DNA of 64,000 nt from Parelaphostrongylus tenuis (Eukaryota > Nematoda > Chromadorea > Rhabditida > Metastrongylidae). Shown in pieces: positions 1 through 12,139 of this stretch (position 1 is the first letter of the stretch; each line of letters starts with the position of its first letter). Location of the stretch: assembly GCA_019055375.1 (NCBI GenBank), contig JAHQIW010007343.1, positions 91,803 through 155,802 on the forward strand, written 5' to 3'. Under the pieces are notes generated by a model that made no database searches, was not told the DNA's origin, and saw only the letters and a list, made by a program, of their open reading frames with translations. A program made the translations under genes and the position numbers.

Positions 1-380
1 TTCAGATCTGATTAAGTAGTATTTCGAGATAGAATGCTTAACCTTTGTACTACCGTGCCATGTGCAATTTTTTGATGTTTCCACTTTCTTTCTTTTTTCC
101 ACATGTTTCTTTCTGTTAGAGCAAATCTTTTGTTACTTGAGATATTGAGTTACGTCATTTATTTCATAATGATCGTATCAATACAATAGTAACGATGTAA
201 CAAATCCAGAAAAAGAAGAAATACAAGCTCCATGAGGAAGATGGACGATGTGAGAGAATTAGTTGAACCAACTAATTCTCCACGGGTACGACAAATAGTG
301 CTGCCTTTATTCCTTTTGTGATGATTTTGACATGAAAAAGCTAAATTTGATCAAGAAGGAGTTCTAGAAATTACCCCAGA

Positions 381-650
381 TGATGTTGAGTGATATGTGA
401 AGCTTTGCGTCAGGCGGGATTTGAACCTGCATTTCATCCTATCCTGGGCGCGTGCTCTAAGGCGTTGCACTACTGACGTCCGCTTCGCCACCACGCTTTC
501 TACGATACAGCGCATCTATATGTTAGCAACCAAGCGTCGACGGTTTGGCGTGTTGGTCGATGTCGAACCCAGTTACGCTGGCAGATACTGGATACAGAAA
601 TGTAATCACCCCTCGTTACATGTTGAATGAGAATAACTAGGATCGGGTTC
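381..650 (-). repeat. S3 tRNA-derived SINE-like copy, minus strand
   Basis: Read on the minus strand it has GTCAGTAGTGCAACGCC, AGAGCACGCG, GGATGAAATGCAGG and the B-box-like GGTTCAAATCCCGCCTGACG. A tail that includes ATATCACTCAACATCA follows. The head, the tail and the 5' flank all match the 32.2-kb and 15.3-kb copies. Confidence 0.6.
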
Positions 651-2590
651 GTAGAGAACGACAAATTGTATTGGATTTTCTGTCGTATAAGTTTTGCATT
701 ACTGTGAACTGTTGCGGAACATTTGAAAAGGGCTGCTTTCCTGTCATGAGCTTTAACTTGAACATTTTATAACAACTCTCTAAAGGGGCAAAAACGGTGT
801 CGAGGTGGAGTTCGATCTAGACAGAAGGTCGACATGTTGGCTCCATCATATATTGCTGACATCTACTACGCACCTCCGCATCAAAGGCCATTGAGAAGTT
901 CAGTGCTGTTTGAACCATGTACTATCAGAGAGTAGCCGTGCGGTTTTGGTTCAATTATTCTGATAAGAACAACATAATCAGTGAGGATCTGTCTCGATGT
1001 GTGAGGCCTGCTTGCCCATGACGGCAATACTAACAATTTGTTTTGGTAATCAGATAACTGTCATAGCACTCTAATCGACGACAATAGTCAAAATCTATAA
1101 ATCTATCGTGCACAATGTACCCACAAGTTTTCGCAAGGAGATCAAGAGACAACGAGAAAGTAATTCTGGCTATCTTAGAGACACTTTTTAATAGTTCTTA
1201 CAGTCAGCGTACATAAGCTTGTTGTATTCGTCCTCTAGAGTATGTTTTTTTGGGGAATGCTGGAACCGAACCAGTTGGTAAATTCTAACTGTTTGATAAG
1301 GTAAATACACCTTTTCGCAAGGAAAAAGAGACGGAGATGACTTCGGAGCTTGAAATTTCCATGCATGACGAATGATTCTACAAAGGGTCGTCTTCTCTGT
1401 CGTTCTTAGAGAAAGAAATACAACACTTACTCAAAAAAGTTGTAAGTTGGTAAAAGAACTCCGTGTAACACGTATACTTTTAAGCCAGACTATAGAAACT
1501 AGGTCAAATATACGCGATTTATGAGCTGAAACAATAACTATCGTCGGTGTTGATACTCATCTTACAAGGTCTTAAATCATTACGGTAAAATTGCTGTTTT
1601 ACTTATCTGTATTTCACCTACCAAAAGAGAATAAAAAGTCTATTTTCGAGATATGCGCGCTTGAGTTACTTATTCTATGCTGGCCGTGATCATGTCTGGT
1701 ACAGAACTTCAACATCAAGTCATAGTAGAGGGGGCTACTGTGAAATAATATCAAATAACAAAAGGAAGAACAGTATGCTTGAAACTGAACACACTTTTTT
1801 GGAATATTAATGCACGAAACATGGAAAGGATTTCCGAAATCTGGTTTCAGTAATGAATGAAAGTGAACATGAAGGAAGATAGAGCATAGGTACGAAACAG
1901 CTTTTGGCAAAAGGACGTCGCGCTTTTCGGCAAACTAAACTATGTTGAGATACTGTGTTATAAGCACTGAAACCATCTGAATTACGATGCTGATTGAAAA
2001 AATTGTAATTATGGATTAAAACCGACGTTTACTTTCTCAACATATTCTAGTCTGCATTCTAACATTTTCATTCAAAAATTGTAGCGAGATAGGTCATATG
2101 AAGTTGATATTGCTAGGATTCTAACTCTTACTTCATTCTGCTCAGATTTAAGACAACACAAAAGATTTCTCCTCGATTGCTGCATTATTATAAACACCTG
2201 CTAAGAAACAAATTATTCTGTAGACAAATTGTCCTTAATGAACGCAATGAGAGATATGATAGATACGGAAATACAGCTTGACCACATACAAGATGAGGCG
2301 AAATTGACCTCATACAAGATGAGGCGGAAAGAGCGACATGCAATGTTGCTGTCCTTAGCAGTCTACTTTTCCAACGAAAAACTATTATTGTCGCCATTTC
2401 TGTTCATATGACGATTGGTCCGAACCCGAACTGTGCTGCATTAGAATCACTCACTGACACTGTCGCTCGTAGGTACGCTCAGAGCTACACTCACTGCAAA
2501 AATACAATTAACATATTTGAACTGAGGCAATAGCATATATAAACGGTTGCCAAGGTTCTAAATTCTACGAGAAACAGGATGTAGCGCTTA
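650..2590. other. Stretch with no recognised feature
   Basis: AT-rich sequence with only short chance open frames. No splice-bounded coding stretch, repeat or RNA was recognised. Confidence 0.6.
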
Positions 2591-2599
2591 ACGTTGAAC

Positions 2600-3040
2600 A
2601 CTCTGTTTGGGATGGACCTCTCATACAGCTCCACTGATGGAATCATATAAGTGATTGAGTGCATATCTGGCTTATCCATGTGGCGGCCTGCTAATGTATA
2701 TCGGAGGCGGAGTAAACAGTGGCTAGTGATGCAGTGCATCAGGATGCAAGGTGATATGCAAGGCATATTTCCTTCCATTCTCACAGAACTAATCAGCGGA
2801 CGCTTCAGAGAACTCTTTCGCTACTTGAGAGATTGCCAAGAGAACTTCTCGACCAGCAATCAACGACATTCATATAAAGAAAACGAAGCTCTAAGGCGCG
2901 GTCGCGGTAGAAACGTGAAGTATTCAAAGATCTGAGAAGAATGGTTGCGAAAAAACGAGCTGATTGCAAAAGTGCTGGAATCTGCACAGTAGTTTGCCGA
3001 TGACAGGTCTGATATAATAAAAAAAATTGATCTATCAAGT
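2600..3040 (+). repeat. S2 SINE-like copy, degraded
   Basis: It shares two blocks with the better copies at 10.1 and 20.5 kb: TTGCCAAGAGAACTTCTCGA with CCAGC, and the tail GTGCTGGAATCTGCACAGTA. The tRNA-like head is not recognisable. Confidence 0.4.
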
Positions 3041-3310
3041 CATCATTTTTTCTTCTAGCAAGGCTGGTATCATTTTACCAAACCTGAAATTATAGGATCT
3101 GACACGATGCATGGAATGTAACCAGTGACCGACCATGTATGTTTTGCAGAGCTCGTCCATGCATTGCTTATCCAGTAAGCGTTAACATGCGAAAAGTAAG
3201 GTTTGGCATTTTGTTGTTAGTTAGTAGCGTCGCAAAACAGTGGTAAAATTTAGCAATCGGATCGTAATCAGTGAGAATAGAAACTTATGCGCATACTATC
3301 AAAACAGGAG

Positions 3311-3592
3311 AGTGGGCATAGTGTAGTTAGAAGTGTCCCTCAGTACACACATGATCATTAGTTCAATCTCGAACCTCGAGCTATGAAATCCAACTCCGGT
3401 ATGGGTGCACTGGTATCACTTATCTTTAAAAAAACAGCACTAACTTGATACAATTGGTATGCCATGGTAAGTCATTGTATAGGCCAGATAGGCGCTCAAT
3501 CAACCCTAGCGACGCTTAATGAAGTGGAATGCATGGCGCATAACTCAGAGATTAATCGACGTCGAGCGCTACAAAAAATAGAACATGGAATT
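3311..3592 (+). repeat. S1 tRNA-headed SINE copy
   Basis: The head GTGGGCATAGTGTAGTTAGA and B-box-like AGTTCAATCTCG are followed by the body shared with the 31.6-kb copy: AGTCATTGTATAGGCCAGAT, GAATGCATGGC and ATTAATCGACG. The copy ends directly at an (AT)n tract. Confidence 0.65.
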
Positions 3593-3595
3593 ATA

Positions 3596-3661
<66 letters not shown>

Positions 3662-3663
3662 AG

Positions 3664-3695
<32 letters not shown>
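3593..3695. repeat. (AT)n microsatellite
   Basis: About 100 bp of AT dinucleotides, interrupted by ACAT and AAGCTC steps. It abuts the 3' end of an S1 SINE. Open frames of alternating Ile and Tyr across it are artefacts. Confidence 0.95.
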
Positions 3696-3825
3696 CGCTC
3701 ATGAACTCTGTTACTCTCATCATGAATAGCATCATGAATAGAAATCACTGCTCAAGAATTTTTGATTTTTGAGAAAACAAACATAAACCTTTTCATAAAA
3801 TACCATAGAGTGAGGGCACGAAATG

Positions 3826-3930
3826 TTAGGTCTTGTCATAAGTTTTGGCACTAGAGCAATAGACAGCTCATTAGCCAGAAGTAATTAGAATTGCTTAACA
3901 GCATTATTCAAGATATGTGCCAACAACCTA
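3826..3930. mobile_element. Mariner terminal-repeat remnant
   Basis: TTAGGTCTTGTCATAAGTTT, TGGCACTAGAGCAA and GCCAGAAGTAATTAGAA match the ends of the two mariner derivatives at 28.2 and 36.1 kb. There is no coding sequence in matching orientation next to it. Confidence 0.5.
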
Positions 3931-4009
3931 AACACATTTCTGCATCTCACAGACAATAAACTTTTGGTACCAGGTTATTTCATAATTCCTCCTGGTTAAC
4001 CACAATCGA

Positions 4010-4580
4010 GATAAGCAGTGGGTTGAGAAGAGTCAAGTTACGACTTCAGTCCCGAAGCACAACGGATTCGGAAAGGAGGTCATGATCTGTGTTTGGCGAA
4101 ATTATGAAGAAGTCGTGTATTTTGAGTTGCTTCTGAACGGAAAGTTAATCAGCGCCAAGTGCTGTTGTCAGCAGTTAGACTGAGTCTATGACAACCTTAA
4201 GGAGAAGTACCCGGCTCTGCTCAATCGGAAGCTCATTTTTATGCAAGAAGACAATGTTATACCGAACACTGCTAGAAGACCAAAAGCAGTTTGATGAATT
4301 GGACGGAGCCGACGTTCTGCGGCTCTCGCCTACAATCCAGATTACGTCTCATCCGATTTTGGCCTATTCGCTATCAATGCACTCCGCTTTTGAAAGGCCG
4401 TCGATTCGAATCGTTTTATGAACTTCAAGAAACATTTCATAAGCTCCTTAATTTGAAGTCCAAGAAATGGTACTTTGACCAGATCCAAAACTTGGCGGAC
4501 CGATGGCAGAAAGTCGAAGACTTTTATTTTGAAAAACAGTTATTATTGTTTTTATTTGAAATTCATGCATAAATTTTACA
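4010..4580 (+). pseudogene. Mariner transposase remnant, C-terminal half
   Basis: One frame reads KQWVEKSQVTTSVPKHNGFG, then KEVMICVWRNYEEVVYFELL. This is the mariner catalytic-core region, where vWWD is expected around the second Asp; here it is VWRN, so the catalytic residue is lost. Later pieces (LKEKYPALLNRKLIF, QEDNVIPNTAR, then a NP-DY stretch in place of PYSPDLAPSDY, and RWQKV near the end) lie in different frames separated by stops at about 4180 and 4295. It is dead by several stops and frameshifts. The N-terminal DNA-binding half is absent. Confidence 0.8.
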
Positions 4581-5844
4581 TTTCTTACATGTGAGCCTGC
4601 CTTTCTTTCAACCTTTCCAAGCTAATACTTGAGAAAGAATTGCGCTCTTAATAGAAAAAAACCCATGTATCTGCGTTATAATCGATCTCTCAACTTATCT
4701 CAACGGGCGAGAGCGTGTGGACCGGTTTTGATTGAGGGAATCAGCGGTTTGGAGGTATCGCTTAAGCGCAGAAATACGCTCAGACAAAGAATGGACAAGA
4801 TGTATATGCAGTTAGCTAAATTCAGAGATGTTTTCTTTGTAGTGCCGGGAATCATTCATGTGATACAATGAGAAAATGCATTAGTTCTTGGAAATTGGTA
4901 TATTGGTAGATAGCATAAGTGTATGCGAATGTACGGTTAATTTGCTAATAAATTTAGTGTTTGGATCTGACAGAGCAATTTCAACGCTAATTTACCTTCC
5001 ATTGCATGAAATGCAAATGTTAAGTATATCTTTGCTGTCATTCACGGGAGTGATACATTGTTTATCATCCGACACTTATTATAACAGCGATATAATTCTC
5101 TCATACTTTTTTCATGAAAAGGTACTCATTTTATTACTGACAAAAACGTTTAGGGTGAAATTACAAAAGCGTCAGAACTGAAATGCAAAGCCTCAACGGC
5201 TACAATACTGACTTACTAGGACGGCTCTACAAATCTCGGACACATATGCTGCGGAAAAATCGCACAACAAAAATTGGTCAGAGTAGTGTGAATTGAAAAA
5301 ACAATACGCAGACGCCGCTAAGCTCCTTGTTTTTGACGCTGGTTTTGACATTCTTGTGAACTTTTCATGAACTTTCATAAAATTTTTAGTAATCATTCAA
5401 AAGCTTAAATCCTCTATTGCGCTGTTTGCTCGTTTTCTGAAATAGCGTTTTTATAGCACTCTAGTAAAGAAACATTCGTGCTTCACACACACATATTCCT
5501 CGAAGAAACACTCTTTTCTCAAATTATATGTAACCACTTTTTAGTGTAAGTTTCAACAACTCTAACACTGTGCTTGTCTTCTGAAAAGACTGTTTCATGT
5601 GTAGCAGAGAAAATTGTATCGAATTTCACATACGCGACGCATCTGCTTATTAGCAGTGTGTGTGCTGGGCATGTGCTGAACGTGGAAGGATACGGCGTTC
5701 CGCGATTCACATGTGGTGTGCAAAATTTACTATTCAATTTAAAATTTTTTCTCCGCTTCGAAAGGAACTACAGATGAAACGCATCACTCTGATATCGCAA
5801 GATTTCTTCTACATGTTCGTATATTTTCCGTGCTCTGATCGAAG

Positions 5845-5997
5845 TAGCAATAAAAGCGCATGGCGAGTGTGAAACAAGTGTTATTTTGAATGCAACGCGT
5901 TATGAAGAGGTCTTCTGAAAAACGGAACCCTTAGTGCAGTAGTCAGAGAATTAAGCTTTCGAATGATTGCTAAAACTGACACGAAAAGTTCTTGTTT
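5845..5997 (-). repeat. R2 dispersed repeat, reverse copy
   Basis: Its reverse complement has TTCGCTAAACAAGAACTTTT, AGCAATCATTCGAAAGCTTA, TTTTCAGAAGACC and a TTGTTTCACAC end. It aligns block by block with copies at 38.2, 49.9 and 52.6 kb. Confidence 0.55.
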
Positions 5998-6046
5998 AGC
6001 GAAGGGGTCGTATGTGCATTTGTTACCAACTAAGGGAAAAGTGCCA

Positions 6047-6133
6047 TGTATTATTATATATATATATATATATATATATACTATATATATATATATATAG
6101 ATTAATTGTCAGCACATGTATAAGTATATATAC

Positions 6134-6176
<43 letters not shown>
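6047..6176. repeat. Compound (AT)n microsatellite
   Basis: Two AT tracts, about 55 and 45 bp, separated by about 45 bp containing CAGCACATGTATAAG. No SINE is visible on either side, unlike the tracts at 3.6, 31.5 and 43.3 kb. Confidence 0.95.
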
Positions 6177-6249
6177 TATACTCAGGAGAACCCTGTAAAG
6201 ATGCAAATAAGTTGTAAGACTTCTTTTGTGCATCACATCAGCTAACAAT

Positions 6250-8165
6250 AAACATTGCGCAATGCACATGCTATTCTTTAAACATGAAAATAGACCAAAA
6301 GATCGCCGCACTACGATATTGGCTAAGTCATCCCCAACTCAAGGATGTTCCTGAACGCAGGTTTCAGAGACCTGTCCAATATTGACGCAGAACGAGATTG
6401 CAATCATCGTCATTCTATGCGCCATGGATGAGGCGATGTCCGCTCTAAACAAATGAGGAGTTTATCTTTCAAGCTGAAAGTCCCATAATGATTGAAATTC
6501 AATAATGTCACTGTACAGATCACTGGTCAGAAACTATATCAAAAGCGTTGCTTATATGAATAAGAACATTATTTATTCAATTAAATATTGCTAGCCCTGC
6601 TAACTAAGATTGATACTCTCCGCGTTTTTCGAGCGGAGAAGACTGTTGAGTGACGACATAGATAGAATTGCCGTTGTTCACGCTAGATCGATTTATTCGA
6701 TGTTTGTCTTTTATGCATAGAACTATGTCATGTTTTCGTCATTAAGTGTAGCATGCCAGGAACAGGTCCATTCACGATTGTTGATTTTCTGGCTGCTTTC
6801 GTTTCTGAACGAACACAGTGAACCATTCGAGAACGGTTACATTACCGAGTGGTACGGAAAGCCAAATCACAAAACTATGCTTATTCATCATTTTTCCTCT
6901 CATCCCCTAAATACAAAATGGCGCTTGTAAAAAATATGTTTTGAACAGCAGCCAGTGCGTGCATAGGAGAGGGAAGAAGGTAGAATCTCTACGATTCACT
7001 CGGAAATTAGGCATCTCCAATGGCTACGAAAACATAACTCGTTGAGTTAGGGTCGAGCGAAATTGCCATTCTTTTTAAACAGAATATCTTTAGCTATCAA
7101 GCCTGTTTAAAAAGAGCAGGCCTGGAGAAATTGGTAACAATGATTGCGATACATGGAATACTCGAAAAAGGCAGCTAGTTCGCAATCTCTTATAAGACCG
7201 TTTATGTTTAACGGAAGTGTACATAGTATGCTATAACGATTAAGACGGTGGATGATTGCATGAGTGCATGCACGCATCATATTGCTTACCAAATCTCTTG
7301 TGAAGCGTGTAACGGTAAGTGAATCAGCGAAACAGAAAGACCATTCTGTGTTCATGATAAAGAACACCGATCCTACAGGCGTAATGCTAAATCACACACC
7401 ACACTAGACTCTCATGAGACAAAACCAAATAACAGAAAGGATTCTGAAGTGAAAGTCACCATCTTCGCATAGGAATAAATGACTTCATCGAGTAAGATTT
7501 CTCAACTTTTCTGGAGGAGCACCAGTAATCTAAACGTTATTTTGATGATAGAGGTGCATTGGCAGTTCATGTGATGTCTACGCTGTTGTTCTGCAATCTT
7601 TTCAGATTGTTAAGGAAGCGAAACCACTGATACGTCGGCTGTCAGAGAAAATTGTATAATAAAAATCTCATATTTGGCTTGAAAAAAGCAAGGAATTTCA
7701 CGATTATTTTTCATTTGAGAAGTTGAAAGTATGAGATTAAGGGATTGTTATCAACTAGAAAGACCGACTTTCCTTAAACCTCGATATGTCAATAATATAA
7801 ACTTGAAAACAAGAAGGAATAGTCTAGGAATTAGTCTTTATTTTGAGCTTTCGCAAAATTGGTATTAGTTATTCAATTGATTGTTCTTGTTGGAAATCTT
7901 CATGGGTATGTGGCTGATATTTCGGCAACTAAGCTCTCCAGAGTCCGGACGTATTATTTATTGTAACGTTACTTATATACTCATACAGGGTATTTTGGCA
8001 AGAAAATAAAGTTCTAAGGCTTCAATAAGAGACAACTAATTCATAAAAAGAGCCACTCACCGTGTTTTCTAGTCTAGGGACTACCTATGGGATTGTTATC
8101 ATTGATTTCGCAATCAGTTCGTAAAGTCGCACATAATGGAATTTAGATAAATCAACAAACTGACT
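6250..8165. other. Mostly unrecognised; short foldback-related motifs
   Basis: No gene seen. Near 7615-7650, GAAACCACTGATACGTCGGC and, at 7905-7960, GGCTGATATTTCGGC with CTCTCCAGAGTC resemble the ends of the foldback at 27.9-28.2 kb. They could be a decayed pair of arms. Confidence 0.4.
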
Positions 8166-8169
8166 TATT

Positions 8170-8556
8170 GTGTTATGATGACGACATGTTTCGAGCATTT
8201 TATGAGGTCTGATAGAGCACTTATACAGTCTTAGACAGGCCTATTTCGCCTTTCCAGGCTCATCAGTATTATGGTGATTTTAGGCTCAGCCGATCCCTAG
8301 CAGGGGCATATATCCCTACATATAAAAGAATCTACGCTCGTGTGTTGGTGACTGCAATGACGAGGAATTTACCACCTGATTCGCGGTGACTTGTTCGCCT
8401 TCGATTCCTTATATGTAGGGTATATCCCCCTGCAAGAGATCGGCTGAACCGAAAGCACCGTACTGCTGATGAGGGCGGGAAGATGAAACAGGCCCGTCCA
8501 GTACTGTACAAGTGCCATACCAGAGCTCACAAAAGGCTCAAGACATGTTATCATAT
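8170..8556. repeat. Foldback element, arms about 160 bp
   Basis: Left arm: ATGATGACGACATGTTTCGA ... CAGGCCTATTTCGCC ... CTCATCAGTATTATGGTG ... CTCAGCCGATC ... CATATATCCCTACATATAA. The right arm (8395-8556) is its reverse complement with scattered mismatches. A spacer of about 60 bp lies between them. No coding capacity. Confidence 0.85.
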
Positions 8557-9397
8557 TTTCAGATCATTTCTGTTTTTGAGCGAGGTCTATAAACGCAGTC
8601 GCATGAAGATTTGCGGTGTCCTGCGAGTAGATAAACCAAAGTTTCTGCGACCTCTACAGCAACATCAGTCGCCGTGAGATGGACGGATTGCTTTCTGTTG
8701 AAAAAAGCTAGAATGCTGTTGTGGACTGAAAGATGACTATACTGTTCAAGAAGCAAGTTTTATTTCGCTTAAATTTATTCATTTCCACTGGGACTGACAA
8801 AAATTTCATTATCCGTTGCGTCATCTTTACGGACATATTTCAGATACACAGGCAGAGCAAGACAGTGCATAAGATTTCCCAGCCTTAAGGTATCTCGCGT
8901 AAAAACCTTGAAGTTGAAGAGTCTTCCCGGAAAAGAAAAAGAAAGAAAGTTTTTTTCCTCTCAATTTTCATTCTTCTGAGTAAAATCAGTTTTTCCATTA
9001 TTAGTTCGTGTTGACATGAGTCACATTTCGCTTCAGTCACGTCATTCAGAGGAAATCATTTGAAATCTTGATGACAGGTCTGAGATCTTAAACGCTGGTT
9101 GTGAAGTACGTGTGAGCGCGGTTCCTCGAAGTGGTCGGTAATTAAACGTTATGCTAATGGGCAATTTTCGTGAGGACTTCGCATATGCCTAAGATGGAGT
9201 AAATCATCAGAACAATTTCTCGCCAGCGTAAAGCATAAGCTTTTTCTACAAATCCAGTTTCGCCATGCACTAAAATCTGGCTTTAAGACGCGTTCATATG
9301 AACGAATAGACGTTTCAAGCATTATTAGATCAACCAAAATATTTATTTTCAGTGTTAGCGCATTGTACTTACACACTTCCTTGCTTTGAAATCGGTC

Positions 9398-9890
9398 ACC
9401 TGTATCACCTGTCGTCCCGTTGATCGTCGAGTGACTCGAGCGGGTGCCAGCAACTCTTCCATTTTTCCCTATCGCGTTCAAGAGTGGCCCAGTGGGTACT
9501 CCTCGCTCTAGGGATTTGCTGAGCATCATATCTTTCTTCTATCGCTTTCGTGAAGAAATCGGACCAACGGGTCAGTGGTCTTCCTTTAGAGCGCTTGAAG
9601 TCGCGAGGAATCCAGTCGGTAACGGCTCTCGTCCATCGGTTGTCGTTGAAGCGCATCACGTATCCGGCCCACCTTATTTTCGATATCCTGGCGTGTAGAA
9701 CGGCGTCTCTGATTTTCGATCATTGACGCAGGTCGGAACTTCGGATCCTTTCTCTCATTTGCGAGATACAGGATACTCCTAGCATCGACCTTTCGATTGC
9801 GCGTTCGATAACGGCAAGTGATCTTTCATCCTGCTTACATAGCGACCAGGTTTCTGCTGCATACGTCAGGGCAGGGATAATCAGTTAGAG
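9398..9890 (-). pseudogene. RTE-type LINE, C-terminal end of the reverse-transcriptase ORF
   Basis: The minus strand reads LTYAAETWSLCKQDERSLAV, then IERAIERSMLGVS, a stop, then ARISKIRWAGYVMRFNDNRW, RAVTDWIPRDFKRSKGRPLT and RWSDFF. TYAAETW and the R-x-GRP-x-x-RW pattern are the hallmark end of RTE/BovB-like non-LTR polyproteins in nematodes. An in-frame TGA near 9720 interrupts it. The endonuclease and RT palm are absent, so this is a 5'-truncated copy, the usual outcome of LINE insertion. Confidence 0.85.
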
Positions 9891-10130
9891 CTAAAAAAAC
9901 ATCTATAATCGTGACAGTTTTTATATGATTCATGAGTGCCGATTGCTCGTCTATTTCCGCCATGATACTCCTTAGAAATCCAGATCAGTCGACAGGAACA
10001 TCAGGAACCAACTTGGAATTATATCATGAGCCTCAATACACCTTCGTCAACTACGGCCTTAGAATTTCGTCCCAATTTTTTCGCTCTCATATCGTTACAA
10101 AATAAGCCACTTGCTGCTGGTGTTGTGGGA

Positions 10131-10450
10131 CCAGGGGTAGCACAGTGGTTAGCGCTGAGGTATGCCAGAAAGGAAAATTGACTAGTAAGGCGCTGGCTGG
10201 GTCATCTCTCTAACACTCTCTTGCAATCAATTAAGGAACGCCTAGGGAAACGTCTTAGCTCGGCCACCTCCAAGATTGCAGGGACATTTTCCTCGACCAG
10301 CGTTCTCCGTTATTTGTAGAGTAGACGAGTTCATTAATCAGTCGAAGCAACGCGTGAACTATTCGAAGCTTTGTGGAGGATGAATGTGTGGTAACGAATA
10401 AAATGCAAGAAGCGCTAGGATCTGCACAGTACATTGTGATAGATGCTCGC
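10131..10450 (+). repeat. S2 tRNA-headed SINE copy
   Basis: The head GGGTAGCACAGTGGTTAGCG is an A-box-like tRNA start. The body has GGAACGCCTAGGGAAACGTC, TTTTCCTCGACCAGCG, GTGGAGGATGAATGTG and the tail GCGCTAGGATCTGCACAGTA. The same blocks, in order, occur at 20.5 kb. Confidence 0.7.
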
Positions 10451-10559
10451 TTTAAAATAAAAGCAGGAAGTGTTGGTATTGTCATGTGCTTTCTTCGAGT
10501 GGGCAGAATATTACTAACTCTTTCGAATCTGGCAATTACTCAGATGAGAATTGATTGAG

Positions 10560-10830
10560 CTCCCCGTAAGAGTGACACGCGCGACGTCGCTGTACGATTG
10601 TGCGACGACCACACTAGTCTCTCAGCCATTGAACTGCTTTTTGGCGCATGATACCTGTCGCGAACGTGTTTCTAAAAGTTTCCTGTGTTGTCTTTCACAT
10701 TGTTGAGCGAAATCCCGTTCCGCGCGACATAAACACCATACAGATGGACCGTCGCGCCGTCCACGGTGGCGACAGTCCAAATCTTTCCGCGCTGAAAGTG
10801 CCACTCAAACACAACGCTCGCCATTCTTGA
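10560..10830. repeat. GC-rich island, probable dispersed repeat
   Basis: GC and CpG content is well above the surroundings (GACCGTCGCGCCGTCCACGG, GACACGCGCGACGTCGC). Overlapping 60-codon frames exist on both strands with no splice context. A repeat or an old insertion is likelier than a gene. Confidence 0.35.
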
Positions 10831-11867
10831 CTTCTCCGATACTGTCCAGCATACGTTATATCACAGTAGAATGATCCCCATTTGAATTACCCGGAAGTTT
10901 CCCATTCGTTTGTAGTTGCAACGATTTCGCAATCTTTTACAACTTTGAAATATGCCACTTTATCCAGTGGTTGAAGAAACTACGCACTACATCTGGAAAA
11001 CAACTCTCTGCTTGTTGGTGCCTAATTGAGGAGCAAAGTGAGAATCCTTAACGTGATTGCTCTGTTCCAAACTCAGTTCTCCTTCCCATATATTGTAGCA
11101 GGATTCACAGAAATTATCAATCACGTGGGAATTTATATATATGTGTATTGACATTATCATTGTCTAAATTAGAAAAGTAATAAAAATGCCTAAATTAATG
11201 GGAAGCTGCAGACGTGAATAATGCTAATTTTCTAGCAAAATGATATGTAAGTAATGCTTGAACCACTCATTTTCTCTTCGAATCTTGCTCACTTGTTATC
11301 CGATGAATGGAAAATGACTATATCTTTTTTTATTTAAATGTCAAATACATCAGAGTGTTTATCTGTAAAATTTTTCCAAATTCTTCCCATGAATCTCTTG
11401 TCCCGTAGCCTTTTTTTTCTACTCTGTCATTTCATTTCGCTTATATTACGCCTTGGAAAGGTTAGGTGGATCACCGAAATTAAAAGTTCCTATGATTATA
11501 TTTTATTCAGGAGTAGTGAAGTTACGTAAGAGTTTCATGTACGTTTGAACATCTGAAAAAATGGCTTGCCTTATGAGGGCTCAATTGAAAGCATTTGTTG
11601 AGCGTTTCGCTAATGAGAATCTCCATAGATGAGCTGTGTACCACCCAACAAAGAATAAGATTGTGTGCCAGTATGCTGAAGTAAAACATCCATCACGACT
11701 CTCTTGCCTCCTCCTAACATCCTGGAATTCTTAAGAATTCGAAAGAATAAGCTCCTGTTAATTTTTATGCCTATAATCATCAATATTCACTTTAATTGTT
11801 TGCAACACTTATGTGAGGAACTCTATTTCTTCACAGGAACTCCAAATTAATTGAGATTTTCACAGAC

Positions 11868-12135
11868 CCGCTGGAGAGCATTCGGCACATCCTTCCATCA
11901 CGCAGCCGTCTCGGCGCCATTTTTCAGCTTTTGATCGCGGATGTGTCGCGAGAGGTGAAGAACAAAAGCGATGATGGGATGCGCTGGAGAAGTTTTGCGG
12001 TGCTATTGAGACAGTTTAAGAACCTCGCTTATCCATAAATGAACGGGCATAAACGTCGTCGTCGACGAAACAAAAAGGGTTCGGTCCGGCATCGCGGTCC
12101 TCGTAAAATTCCTTCATTCAAGTAGGCTGCGCAAA
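11868..12135. repeat. GC-rich island, probable dispersed repeat
   Basis: It contains CGCTGGAGAGCATTCGGCAC, ACGCAGCCGTCTCGGCGCC, CGTCGTCGTCGACGAAAC and GCATCGCGGTCCTCGTAAAA. No long frame survives. Its composition resembles the 10.6-kb island, so the two may be parts of one repeat class. Confidence 0.35.
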
Positions 12136-12139
12136 CATT

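Noticed and set aside
3464..3772. Open frames rich in Ile-Tyr repeats across AT tracts (also at 6.0, 31.3-31.6 and 43.1-43.5 kb, both strands)
   Set aside because: They are translations of (AT)n microsatellites, not proteins.
9149..9529. 126-codon minus-strand frame
   Set aside because: It overlaps the LINE remnant in another frame and shows no family motif; the LINE frame explains the sequence.
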